A stretch of 64,000 bases of DNA from CBDCRK01 sp965220955 (lineage in GTDB: Bacteria > Desulfobacterota > Binatia > Bin18 > CBDCRK01). A program made the position numbers and the translations under genes. The stretch covers positions 124,001 through 188,000 of the forward strand of contig CBDCRK010000017.1 in the NCBI GenBank assembly GCA_965220955.1. Direction: 5' to 3'. Under the pieces are notes generated by a model, which did not search any database, was not told the origin of the DNA, and saw nothing but the letters and a program-made list of their open reading frames with translations. The number at the start of each line of letters is the position of its first letter. Within the stretch, counting starts at the first letter, position 1. Below are positions 14,821-23,004 of this stretch, in pieces.

Positions 14821-15597
14821 ATGGCGGTCAATGAAAATCTGAAAAAGCTGATTGACCTAGCTGCACCTTACTGGGCTGGTGAGGCAGAAACAGTATGGAC
14901 CTATTTTCAGAGTTCCACTCGCAGCAAAGAAACCGACCTCTTATGGCTACGGCGCCAGTGCTTCAAAGAGATCTGGGGGTCGGGAGTGGGTGATAAAAAG
15001 AAAGGCCTGTTTCAGGGGCCGGTAGCCTACCTGAGTGAGATCTTTAACCAGATTGATCGTGAAGTCGATCGCCACGAGGTCCTGAATGTAATCGACGACC
15101 TAAGAACCGAATTTTTCCACTACTGCTTGTTTGCCGATATCTATGATTCCCTTAGTGGTGAAAAACTTGATCCTCAGCAACTCAGCGGCTGGGAAGCCGA
15201 TAACGAGTTGGCGCGCATTCGCTACGAGTATCGGGAGAAGCGTGGCAAGCTGGGCTATTTTGCTGTCCGTTTCACTGAGGGTGGATACTGCAGCATGTAC
15301 TCTTCTGGCATGCGGCTGGCAGGCACCAGCGAGCTGAACGACCGCATCGCCAAAGCCTGCGAGCACGTCTATGTTGATGAGATCGGACATATGCGGTCGG
15401 GCTTTATATGGCTTTCAGAACAAGACCTCTCCCCAGCCGAATGGGATGAGATTGCTGCCATGACCAGGAAGATCCTGCAGCAACGTATTCATATGCGTAA
15501 CGAGCAGTTCAGCTATCCGCTCTCGGACGAGCGCATCCGGGCTATTGACGCTGGAGAAATTGAGCCTATGGAATTTGATTACACGGGCCTCGATTAG
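14821..15597 (+). CDS. Ferritin-like candidate diiron protein of unknown function
   Basis: I take ATG 14821 as the start because AGGAGA stands just before it; the same frame is open further upstream only by chance. The 258-residue product is helical and contains two ExxH motifs, E97-x2-H100 (RTEFFHY) and E187-x2-H190 (VDEIGHM), plus E153 and E181. This is the ligand set of ferritin-like diiron carboxylate proteins. I do not recognise the exact family. The 10-bp spacing implies co-translation with the preceding heme-oxygenase-like protein, so the two may act on the same substrate. The next gene, CoxM-like, starts 63 bp later. Confidence 0.6.
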   Translation: MAVNENLKKLIDLAAPYWAGEAETVWTYFQSSTRSKETDLLWLRRQCFKEIWGSGVGDKKKGLFQGPVAYLSEIFNQIDREVDRHEVLNVIDDLRTEFFHYCLFADIYDSLSGEKLDPQQLSGWEADNELARIRYEYREKRGKLGYFAVRFTEGGYCSMYSSGMRLAGTSELNDRIAKACEHVYVDEIGHMRSGFIWLSEQDLSPAEWDEIAAMTRKILQQRIHMRNEQFSYPLSDERIRAIDAGEIEPMEFDYTGLD

Positions 15598-15660
15598 TGG
15601 CTTGTAGGACCCTCACCCCAGTCCTCTCCCGCTATTATGCAGGAGAGGGGAGGATCATAT

Positions 15661-16521
15661 ATGAAACCTGCCAAATTTACTTATGCCTGCCCAAGTTCGA
15701 TCGACGAGGCGCTGTCTCTTCTTGCCCAGGGTGGCGAGGATGCCAAACTCCTGGCTGGTGGACAGAGCCTGGTTCCTCTGCTTAACCTACGTATGGCCCA
15801 GGTCAGCTCGCTTGTTGACCTCAACCGGCTTAGCGACTTGTCGTTTATCCGGCGGGAGAATGGCCTGCTCTGTATAGGTGCCCTGACCCGCCATCGTCAG
15901 ATCGAGGTCTCTGATGAGGTCCGAGCCGCCCACTCCCTCTTGCCTCAGGCTGCTGCTGAGGTCGGGCATCTTGCCATCCGCAACCGCGGGACCATTGGCG
16001 GTAGTCTGGTGCATGCCGATCCAGCTGCAGAATGGCCATTAGTTGCAGTTCTCCTTAATGCCCAATTGATCCTGCGCTCGCAGGGTAGCACGCGTACTAT
16101 TGCGGCTCGTGATTTCTTCCTGGCGCCGCTGACAACGGCAATCGAACCCCATGAACTACTTTGCGAGATTCGCTTTCCGGTTGCATCAGGCCAAACGGAG
16201 TGGGGTTTTCAGGAGCTCTGTCGCCGGTCCGGAGATTTTGCCATTGCCGCAGTGGCCTGCCAGCTTACCCTCGATCAAAATGGGGCTTGTACTGATGTGG
16301 CCCTAGCCGTGGCAGGTGCGCATTCAACGCCTCTGCTGATTGCTGAGGTTGGAAAATTTCTGCAAGGTAACCGGGGAGAAGACAGCGCAATCAAGGAAGC
16401 CGCTGAAGCTGTGGCTACGGTGGTTGATCCTCCCTCAGACGTACACGGCTCGTCGGAGTTTCGCCGTCAGATAGTTAAGGTATTGACCACCCGGGCGCTC
16501 AAGGAAGCCTGGAATAAGTAG
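15661..16521 (+). CDS. CoxM-type FAD-binding subunit of a molybdenum hydroxylase
   Basis: A 286-residue flavoprotein subunit that passes electrons from the iron-sulfur subunit to an acceptor. The start at 15661 follows GGGGAGG. FAD-binding motifs are LLAGGQSLVPLLNLRM (about 35-50) and IRNRGTIGGSLVHADPAA (about 105-122), as in the CO dehydrogenase and xanthine dehydrogenase medium subunits. Length and motifs are normal. It is the first of three genes in the order M-S-L, the usual arrangement of this enzyme class. Confidence 0.9.
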   Translation: MKPAKFTYACPSSIDEALSLLAQGGEDAKLLAGGQSLVPLLNLRMAQVSSLVDLNRLSDLSFIRRENGLLCIGALTRHRQIEVSDEVRAAHSLLPQAAAEVGHLAIRNRGTIGGSLVHADPAAEWPLVAVLLNAQLILRSQGSTRTIAARDFFLAPLTTAIEPHELLCEIRFPVASGQTEWGFQELCRRSGDFAIAAVACQLTLDQNGACTDVALAVAGAHSTPLLIAEVGKFLQGNRGEDSAIKEAAEAVATVVDPPSDVHGSSEFRRQIVKVLTTRALKEAWNK

Positions 16522-16567
16522 GGGCAAGTCCCTGAGCCTGCCATCTCCTTCAGGAAGAGGAAACATT

Positions 16568-17053
16568 ATGGATAACCCGCAATTTACCGAACGCCAAACC
16601 ATCCGCTTGCGTGTTAATGGTCAGGAAATTGAGCGAGAGGTTGAGGTGCGCAAGCTCTTAGCTGATTTTCTACGCGAAGACCTCGGGCTCACAGCAACCC
16701 ATCTTGGCTGTGAGCACGGCGTGTGTGGCGCGTGTACGGTGGTGCTTAATGGGGACAGTGCGCGTTCATGCCTGCTCTTTGCCGTGCAGGCCGACGGGAG
16801 CGAGCTGCTGACAGTCGAGGGTCTGGCGCAAGAAGGCCAGCTGCACCCTTTGCAACAATCGTTTTGGGACAATCATGCGTTGCAGTGCGGGTTTTGTACC
16901 TCTGGTTTTCTTATGAGTGCCTATGACTTGTTGCAAAAAAACCCACATCCCAGTGAGGATGAGGTCCGGCACGCTCTTTCCGGTAATCTATGCCGTTGTA
17001 CCGGGTATGCCAATATTGTGAAAGCCGTGATGGCAGCAGCAGGAAAGCAGTAG
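16568..17053 (+). CDS. CoxS-type two-[2Fe-2S] subunit of a molybdenum hydroxylase
   Basis: A 161-residue electron-transfer subunit. The plant-ferredoxin-type cluster uses C48, C53, C56 and C68 (GCEHGVCGACTVV). The second cluster uses C107, C110, C142 and C144 (QCGFCTSGF, LCRCTGY). All eight cysteines are present. It sits 46 bp after the CoxM-like gene, with GGAAGAGG before the ATG. The last bases of the gene are part of a 36-bp direct repeat whose second copy lies 73 bp further on. Confidence 0.93.
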   Translation: MDNPQFTERQTIRLRVNGQEIEREVEVRKLLADFLREDLGLTATHLGCEHGVCGACTVVLNGDSARSCLLFAVQADGSELLTVEGLAQEGQLHPLQQSFWDNHALQCGFCTSGFLMSAYDLLQKNPHPSEDEVRHALSGNLCRCTGYANIVKAVMAAAGKQ

Positions 17054-17205
17054 GGGCGAATCTTGTATTCGCCCGCAATAACGCCTACCCTGGAACGGGT
17101 ACACTGCAAAGGCAGGAAAGCAGTAGGGGCGAATCTTGTATTCGCCCTGCTGTTGTTGTTGGCCCTTCACCGGGCGATCACACCGGGCGATCATAAGGAT
17201 CGCCC
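17039..17205. repeat. Palindromic repeat cluster between coxS-like and coxL-like genes
   Basis: An exact 36-bp direct repeat occupies 17039-17074 and 17112-17147; the first copy includes the coxS-like stop codon. Each copy ends in the hairpin GGGCGAAT-cttgt-ATTCGCCC (17054-17074 and 17127-17147). A related hairpin in the opposite orientation, GGGCGATC-ataag-GATCGCCC, lies at 17185-17205. A further relative, GTAGGGGCTTGAT-tt-ATCAAGCCC, occurs at 60915-60938. These are dispersed palindromic repeats of REP type. Confidence 0.8.
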
Positions 17206-17281
17206 CTACTGGACAACAAACGGAACCATGATCATCAATGTGACCAAGTAAAAACCATCGTAACTGACATGGGAGGCAGCT

Positions 17282-19660
17282 ATGGCAACTAGCTCTGGTG
17301 GTACAGGTAAAATGGTTGGTGCCGAGGTGCGGCGGGTCGAAGACCCGCGTGTGCTCCTGGGCAAGAGTCGTTATGTGGGCGACATGGACCCGCCCGGCAC
17401 CCTGGCCTTGGCTTTTGTGCGCAGTCCTTATGCTCATGCCCGTATCTTAAGTGTGGACGTGGGCGCAGCCCAATCTTATCCTGGCGTAGAAGCCGTTCTC
17501 ACCGGTGCGGATGTGGCCGAAGTTATCAAGCCTTTACGTGTGGAGTACGATCCAGCCAAGGCTCCGACTCACAAATCGTGTGACTGGCCGGTTCTGTCGC
17601 AGGATAAAGCACGTTTTGTTGGCGAGGCAGTGGCCGCAGTCTTGGCCTCTGATCGTTATGTTGCCGAGGACGCGGCTGCTCTGGTTGAGGTGGAGTACGA
17701 ACCTATCGACGTCATTTGGGATATGGAGAAAGCCCTGGAATCCGACTCACCTCTAGTCCATGAGGAGTGGGGCGACAATATTATGCAGGTACTAGAGGCT
17801 GAGATGGGTGAGGTTGCCAAGGCTTTCCAGGAAGCCGACTATGTAGTGGCTGAGCGTTTTACCACCGGCCGACATACGGCCCTGCCCATGGAAACACGCG
17901 GGTGCTTGGCCAGCTTTGAGGCTTCTACGGACTCTCTTACCGTTTGGTCTTCGACCCAGGTGCCCCATGTGCTGCGCTCGCACCTAGCGATCATCCTTGA
18001 CTTTCCCGAGCACCATATTCGCGTGGTTGCGCCGGATGTAGGTGGTGGATTTGGTCAAAAAGCTCACCTCTTTCCCGAAGAAGTCATTGCCGCGTTTCTT
18101 GCACGGCGTCTGGGCCGGCCCGTTAAATGGATCGAGGATCGGCGTGAAAACCTATCTGCGTCCCTGCACGCTAAGCACCAAATAGCCCAGGCAGAGCTGG
18201 CATTGAAAAAGGATGGGACCATCCTGGGACTCAAAGGCCGGTTTATTAGTGATGTAGGAGCCTACTCAGACTACCCCTGGGGTTCAGGGTTTGAGGCTGG
18301 GCATGCCGCCTCATCAATACCTGGACCTTACAAGGTCCCGGCGCTGCGCTTTGAGGCTTTATCTGTTGCCACCAACAAAACCACCATTGGCCCTTACCGC
18401 GGGGTAGGATTGCCCATTGCAGTGCTGGTGACGGAGCGACTGATGGACCTGGGCGCGCAAAAACTCGGCCTTGATCCAGCGGAGTTACGTTTGCGTAATA
18501 TGATCCGTAAAGAGGATCATCCCTATACAACCATTATTGGGGCAGAGATTGAGAGCGGTAGCCATCAAGAGTCTTTGCAGCTGGCTTTGCAGATGCTGGG
18601 GTATGAGGACTTCCGTGCCCAGCAGCAGAAGGGTCGAGAAGAGGGGCGTTATATTGGAGTGGGCCTGGGCTGTTATGTTGAGGGTACAGCCCCAAGCTCT
18701 CAAGCTTTTGCCGCCATGGGCTTAGCTCTGGGTGGCTATGAGGCGGCTACAGTACGTATGGATGTAGCTGGCAAGGTAACCGTGCTGGCAGGCACCCACT
18801 CGCACGGCCAGAGTCATGAAACTACTCTTGCCCAGGTGGCGGCGGATGAAATGGGTGTGCCTCTGGCCGATGTAAAGATAATCCAGGGCGATACCACTTC
18901 TGTACCTTATGGCTGGGGTACCTGGGGTAGCCGTACTGCGGTCACTAGTGGTGGTGCCATTATCATGGCCTCGGGTAAGCTGCGCGAAAAAATCTTGCGG
19001 ATATCCTCGCGCCTCAGCGAGGTGCCGGCCGACGACCTTGAGCTAGCCGAAGGGATGGTGCGGCGTAAGAAAGACGGGACAACCCTGATGCCCCTCAAAG
19101 ACATTGCCCGCCTCCTTATCTCTATGCCGGGTGACCTCCCAGCAGGCGAAGAGCCTGGCTTGGAAGCAACCTCCCACTACGAGCCCCCACCCGCGACCCA
19201 TGCCAACGCAACCCACCTGGCTACGGTTGAGGTAGACAGTGAGACCGGCCAGGTCAAGATTCTCCGCTACATTGTGGTCGAGGATTGCGGCACCATTATC
19301 AACCCGATGGTTGTGGACGGTCAAATCCAGGGTGGAGTTGCCCAAGGTATTGGCATGGCGCTGTACGAGCACATGATTTACGACGAAAACGGCCAGCTTC
19401 TCACTGGTACGTTAATGGACTATCTGCCTCCCACTGTAACGGATGTGCCACGCGTGGAGATTGGTCATATTGAGAGCCCATCCCCGTACACACCCGGTGG
19501 CATCAAAGGCGTAGGTGAAGGCGGTGCCATTGCTCCGCCCGCGGCCATTGCCAATGCCGTGACTGACGCCCTGGCTCCGTTTGGCGTGCGCGTTAATGAG
19601 ATTCCGCTTGCCCCAGAGCAAGTGTTGAAGATCATTGACCGCGGACGAGCTGGGGCATAA
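17282..19660 (+). CDS. CoxL-type molybdopterin large subunit (aldehyde/xanthine/CO-dehydrogenase-like)
   Basis: A 792-residue catalytic subunit that hydroxylates its substrate at a molybdenum cofactor. Cofactor-binding segments include VVAPDVGGGFGQKAHLFPEE (about 241-260) and, near the C-terminus, GVGEGGAIAPPAAIANAV with the catalytic glutamate of the family. The active-site loop reads PYRGVG at 371-376. True form I CO dehydrogenases carry AYxCSFR there, so this is not a form I CODH; it is nearer to form II and aromatic or aldehyde oxidoreductases. GGGAGG precedes the ATG. It completes the M-S-L operon that follows the two candidate diiron proteins. Confidence 0.9.
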   Translation: MATSSGGTGKMVGAEVRRVEDPRVLLGKSRYVGDMDPPGTLALAFVRSPYAHARILSVDVGAAQSYPGVEAVLTGADVAEVIKPLRVEYDPAKAPTHKSCDWPVLSQDKARFVGEAVAAVLASDRYVAEDAAALVEVEYEPIDVIWDMEKALESDSPLVHEEWGDNIMQVLEAEMGEVAKAFQEADYVVAERFTTGRHTALPMETRGCLASFEASTDSLTVWSSTQVPHVLRSHLAIILDFPEHHIRVVAPDVGGGFGQKAHLFPEEVIAAFLARRLGRPVKWIEDRRENLSASLHAKHQIAQAELALKKDGTILGLKGRFISDVGAYSDYPWGSGFEAGHAASSIPGPYKVPALRFEALSVATNKTTIGPYRGVGLPIAVLVTERLMDLGAQKLGLDPAELRLRNMIRKEDHPYTTIIGAEIESGSHQESLQLALQMLGYEDFRAQQQKGREEGRYIGVGLGCYVEGTAPSSQAFAAMGLALGGYEAATVRMDVAGKVTVLAGTHSHGQSHETTLAQVAADEMGVPLADVKIIQGDTTSVPYGWGTWGSRTAVTSGGAIIMASGKLREKILRISSRLSEVPADDLELAEGMVRRKKDGTTLMPLKDIARLLISMPGDLPAGEEPGLEATSHYEPPPATHANATHLATVEVDSETGQVKILRYIVVEDCGTIINPMVVDGQIQGGVAQGIGMALYEHMIYDENGQLLTGTLMDYLPPTVTDVPRVEIGHIESPSPYTPGGIKGVGEGGAIAPPAAIANAVTDALAPFGVRVNEIPLAPEQVLKIIDRGRAGA

Positions 19661-19740
19661 GCGACCTTTCCGGGGCGCTGCTGTCAGAGGAAAATCTCCA
19701 CCCAATCCTCCCTTGACAAAAGGGGTGGCCCGCGTAGGAG

Positions 19741-19800
19741 GAAGCGCGTAGAGCGGGGGGGATTTCATTTGTGCAACAGCGAGTTAGTGGCATTGCTTGT
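19741..19800. repeat. Dispersed repeat, copy 1 (second copy at 49661-49719)
   Basis: The 60 bases beginning GAAGCGCGTAGAGCGGGGGG and including GCAACAGCGAGTT match 49661-49719 with few differences. Both copies are preceded by a C-rich/G-rich pairing segment around TTGACAAAAGG or TTTGTTAAAGG and both follow the 3' end of a gene. No coding potential is seen. Confidence 0.65.
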
Positions 19801-19833
19801 CATTGTGTTAGAGTATCATGTCAGGGCTGACCT

Positions 19834-20826
19834 ATGTCTGAGGAACTACGTGCGAGGGTTCTCGCTGAACTCGCCAGATATACTGGTAAGCAGGTGCCAG
19901 CCTCATTCCTCTACCGTACGGCTGATTTCACCCCAGGTATTGGTATTGCCCGCTTTCACAACCTCATTACTGGCATCTACAAACCAACGTGGTCCGAGTA
20001 TGCGCTGTCCATAGTGATGAAGCTCAGCAGCCCTTACGAGCACAAAGACGAGGTTGTCTTTCTGGAAGATGCTCGCTGGCTGATGACCTATTCTCCTCGT
20101 GCTGGCGGACTCGGCCTATCTGACAATCGGGCGCTAGTCAGGTGTATGGATGAACGAGTTCCTCTGGGAGTATTCAAACAGTTGACCGATAAGACAGACC
20201 GACGGCATGGCTCGACGTACCGGGTGTTGGGGTTGGGTCTGATCGCGGGCTACGATGCCAATACAGATGTGTTTATCATCGAGAGTGCTGACCGAACTGC
20301 GTTGGAGCAGGTAACCAGCGCGATTGCTGATGAAGAAGCACGCTACGAAGTACAACTCTACGCCCAACTGACTAATCAGTTCCGCCCGTTCATTAAAGAG
20401 GAGAGTGTGAACTATACGGTGAGTGCGCCCAAGCGGGACGAAGCCTTCCGCCGTGTGGTGATGCATGAATACGATTTCACTTGCGCTGTTTGCGAGATGA
20501 AGTTTCGCCTGGATAATCTGGTGGAGGCAACGGCAGCTCACATAGTACCAAAGCGCGAGAGCGGCACCGATGATCCACGAAATGGTTTGGCGCTTTGTCG
20601 TAGTCACCATTGGGCCTTTGACGTTGGCATTTTCACGCTGAGTGACGACCACCAACTGTTGTTGAGCCCGGCCGTAGAGCGGGCGGAGACGCACAATTTT
20701 GGGCTCTTGGATCTGAGCGGCAAGCCAATCCTGCTACCCGGCAACGAGGTGCTGTACCCGCACCCAGAGGCCCTAGCGTGGCATCGAGACAATGTGTGGG
20801 CAAGGTTGGGAAAACCGGCTATATGA
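19834..20826 (+). CDS. HNH endonuclease with N-terminal reader-like domain
   Basis: A 330-residue protein. The C-terminal third is a zinc-bound HNH nuclease: C-x2-C in TCAVCEM, H236 in TAAHIVPK, N250 in DPRNGLALC and H258/H259 in SHHWAFDVG. About 190 N-terminal residues (TADFTPGIGIARFHNLITG, GLSDNRALVRCMDERVPLGV, YRVLGLGLIAGYD) resemble the SRA/PUA-type modules fused to HNH nucleases such as McrA-type enzymes that read modified DNA; this assignment is tentative. Its stop overlaps the start of the GHKL kinase gene, and a response regulator follows, so it is likely to be the effector of that operon. No clear ribosome site precedes the ATG. Confidence 0.8.
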   Translation: MSEELRARVLAELARYTGKQVPASFLYRTADFTPGIGIARFHNLITGIYKPTWSEYALSIVMKLSSPYEHKDEVVFLEDARWLMTYSPRAGGLGLSDNRALVRCMDERVPLGVFKQLTDKTDRRHGSTYRVLGLGLIAGYDANTDVFIIESADRTALEQVTSAIADEEARYEVQLYAQLTNQFRPFIKEESVNYTVSAPKRDEAFRRVVMHEYDFTCAVCEMKFRLDNLVEATAAHIVPKRESGTDDPRNGLALCRSHHWAFDVGIFTLSDDHQLLLSPAVERAETHNFGLLDLSGKPILLPGNEVLYPHPEALAWHRDNVWARLGKPAI

Positions 20827-23003
20827 CCCGCCCGGACGGCAAGCACGGAGCTATGACCCTGCGACCACGAGCCCAAATACTCTGCCGTATCGGCGATGAG
20901 CTAGTCAGCAGTGAGACAGTGGCTGTCATCGAACTGGTTAAGAACGCTTATGACGCGGATGCCACACGGGTGCTGGTTCGCTTTCAGGAGCCTCTGGAAA
21001 TCGGCCAGGGCATGATCGAGATAATTGATAACGGCCATGGTATGTCTCTCGAAACTATCCAAAACGCCTGGATGGAACCAGCCACCCTGATGAAGAAGCA
21101 CCAGACTCGCAGCGAGCAGCGCGGACGTCGGGTACTGGGCGAGAAGGGTATCGGCCGCTTTGCCGCCTCCAGGCTGGCAAATGTTCTTGAAGTTGTGACG
21201 CGCCGTTCTGGGACAGATAGTGAGGTATGGGTCGCTTTCGACTGGAGTCAGTCCGATGACGAGCAAAAGTATCTGGACCAGATTAAGGCACTCTGGAAGG
21301 AAGCAAAGCCAGCGGAGGTCTGTCCGGGTGGAACAATCGAAGGGTTATGGCAGTGGGGCGAGAAGCCTGAATCCGGTGAATTAACCCATGGTACTATTCT
21401 GCGCATGAAGGGATTCCGCGTAGCTTGGAGTAGAGATCAGTTTGAAAAATTACGCACTGATCTGTCTCGCCTCATCTTGCCCTTCTTTGAGCAGGATCGG
21501 GTAACTTCAAAAGAGGAGTTCCAGATTCGTTTACAACTGCCGGCTCCGGCCGAAGATCTGTCTGGAATTATCGAACCATCGGAATCGCTGAAAAACCCAC
21601 ATTACATGCTCAAGGGTTATGTGGATAAAATTGGCAGCTATGACCTGACGATAAAGCTGCGAGGCCAGGCTGAAGAGAAACGCATAACCGGCAAGTTTTC
21701 TCCGAGCCATACGCCTCAGTGTGGACCTTTTCGTCTTGAGTTGCGCGTGTGGGATCGAGAATCCAGAGACCTGGCTGAGCTAGTCAAACTTTATGGCTCT
21801 ACGCTGAAAGATGTCCGTAGCGATCTGAATAAAGCAGCTGGCGTCAACATCTATCGGGATGGATTCAGGGTTCTCCCTTATGGCGAACCGCGAAATGACT
21901 GGCTGCGGCTAGACCTGCGCCGCGTCCAGAATCCTACTCTGCGCCTATCTAACAATCAGATTGTCGGTTACGTGTTGATTTCTGCCGACGACAACCCGCT
22001 GTTACGCGACCAGAGCAACCGGGAAGGACTGATTGAAGGGGCGGCCCTGGATGATCTGCGTGAACTGGTCACTCTGGTACTGACCGAACTTGAGACACAA
22101 CGATACACCGTTCGCCACCCTCCAGATGTCGGGCGACCAACAGCACGACGGGGCGGACTGTTCACTGACTTCGATCTTGCAGTTCTCCGTGAACAGATCA
22201 AATTGCGGCATCCTGAGGATAGTGAGCTGCTGGCGCTGGTAGGGGAGAAAGAAAAAGATCTGGAAAAGCGGGTCGAGGAAGTACAGGAAGTTCTGGCCCG
22301 TTACCGGCGGCTGGCGACGCTGGGGCAGTTGATTGACACAGTGCTCCACGATGGACGTACACCACTTGCCAAAATCGGGCGCGAGGCCCATCTAGGATTG
22401 CGCGACATTAAGCGCGCCAGTAAGAATAAGAACGGTCTTCTCCAGCGATTAAGCCGTCGTCTCGACACTCTCACCGCTCAGTCAGAGGTGCTGGCGACAG
22501 TCTTCCGCAAGATCGAGCCCCTTGGTGGTCGCAAACGGGGACGGCCATCCCAGGTTTGTCTGGAACAGGCGATTGCCGGTGCGTTCTCGGTTCTGGATAC
22601 GGAGATTGCCGAGGTCGGCGCACAGGTGAAACTGCCGGAGACTGATACGCAGGTATTGATAGATCAGGCCGAAATTCAGGAGGTGATCATCAACCTGTTG
22701 CAAAACAGCCTGTACTGGCTGCGACAGATACCGAAGGACTGCCGGCAGATTGTTGTACAGACACATCGCAAAGATCCCGATCAGGTCGAAATCCTGTTTT
22801 CCGACAGCGGTCCAGGTGTGAAACCTGAATTCCGGGAACACATTTTCGATCCCTACTTCTCCACCAAGCCAGATGGTGTGGGGCTTGGGCTGACAATTGC
22901 TGGTGAAATTATCAACGAGTACTACGCTGGCAGTCTGGAATTGATCGAGGGAGGCTCTCTGCCGGGCGCTACCTTCCGCATCACACTGCATAGGCGGGTG
23001 TGA
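20823..23003 (+). CDS. Histidine kinase with an additional N-terminal GHKL ATPase domain
   Basis: I start at ATG 20823, which overlaps the nuclease stop as ATGA. The 726-residue product has two GHKL ATP-binding domains. The first resembles Hsp90/MutL/MORC: ELVKNAYDA with E37 and N41, IDNGHGM with D69, and GEKGIGRFA at 106-114. After a middle region (residues 200-470) comes a histidine-kinase module: coiled coil, H-box TVLHDGRTPLAKI with H509, N-box EVIINLLQNS at 620-629, DSGPGV with D661, and GVGLGLTIA. No membrane segment is visible, so it is cytoplasmic. The architecture suggests a sensor whose first ATPase domain clamps or detects something, perhaps DNA, and signals to the adjacent response regulator. 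Confidence 0.82.
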   Translation: MTRPDGKHGAMTLRPRAQILCRIGDELVSSETVAVIELVKNAYDADATRVLVRFQEPLEIGQGMIEIIDNGHGMSLETIQNAWMEPATLMKKHQTRSEQRGRRVLGEKGIGRFAASRLANVLEVVTRRSGTDSEVWVAFDWSQSDDEQKYLDQIKALWKEAKPAEVCPGGTIEGLWQWGEKPESGELTHGTILRMKGFRVAWSRDQFEKLRTDLSRLILPFFEQDRVTSKEEFQIRLQLPAPAEDLSGIIEPSESLKNPHYMLKGYVDKIGSYDLTIKLRGQAEEKRITGKFSPSHTPQCGPFRLELRVWDRESRDLAELVKLYGSTLKDVRSDLNKAAGVNIYRDGFRVLPYGEPRNDWLRLDLRRVQNPTLRLSNNQIVGYVLISADDNPLLRDQSNREGLIEGAALDDLRELVTLVLTELETQRYTVRHPPDVGRPTARRGGLFTDFDLAVLREQIKLRHPEDSELLALVGEKEKDLEKRVEEVQEVLARYRRLATLGQLIDTVLHDGRTPLAKIGREAHLGLRDIKRASKNKNGLLQRLSRRLDTLTAQSEVLATVFRKIEPLGGRKRGRPSQVCLEQAIAGAFSVLDTEIAEVGAQVKLPETDTQVLIDQAEIQEVIINLLQNSLYWLRQIPKDCRQIVVQTHRKDPDQVEILFSDSGPGVKPEFREHIFDPYFSTKPDGVGLGLTIAGEIINEYYAGSLELIEGGSLPGATFRITLHRRV

Positions 23004-23004
23004 C

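Noticed and set aside
17282..19660. CoxL as a genuine CO dehydrogenase
   Set aside because: The form I AYxCSFR loop is missing; PYRGVG is found in its place.
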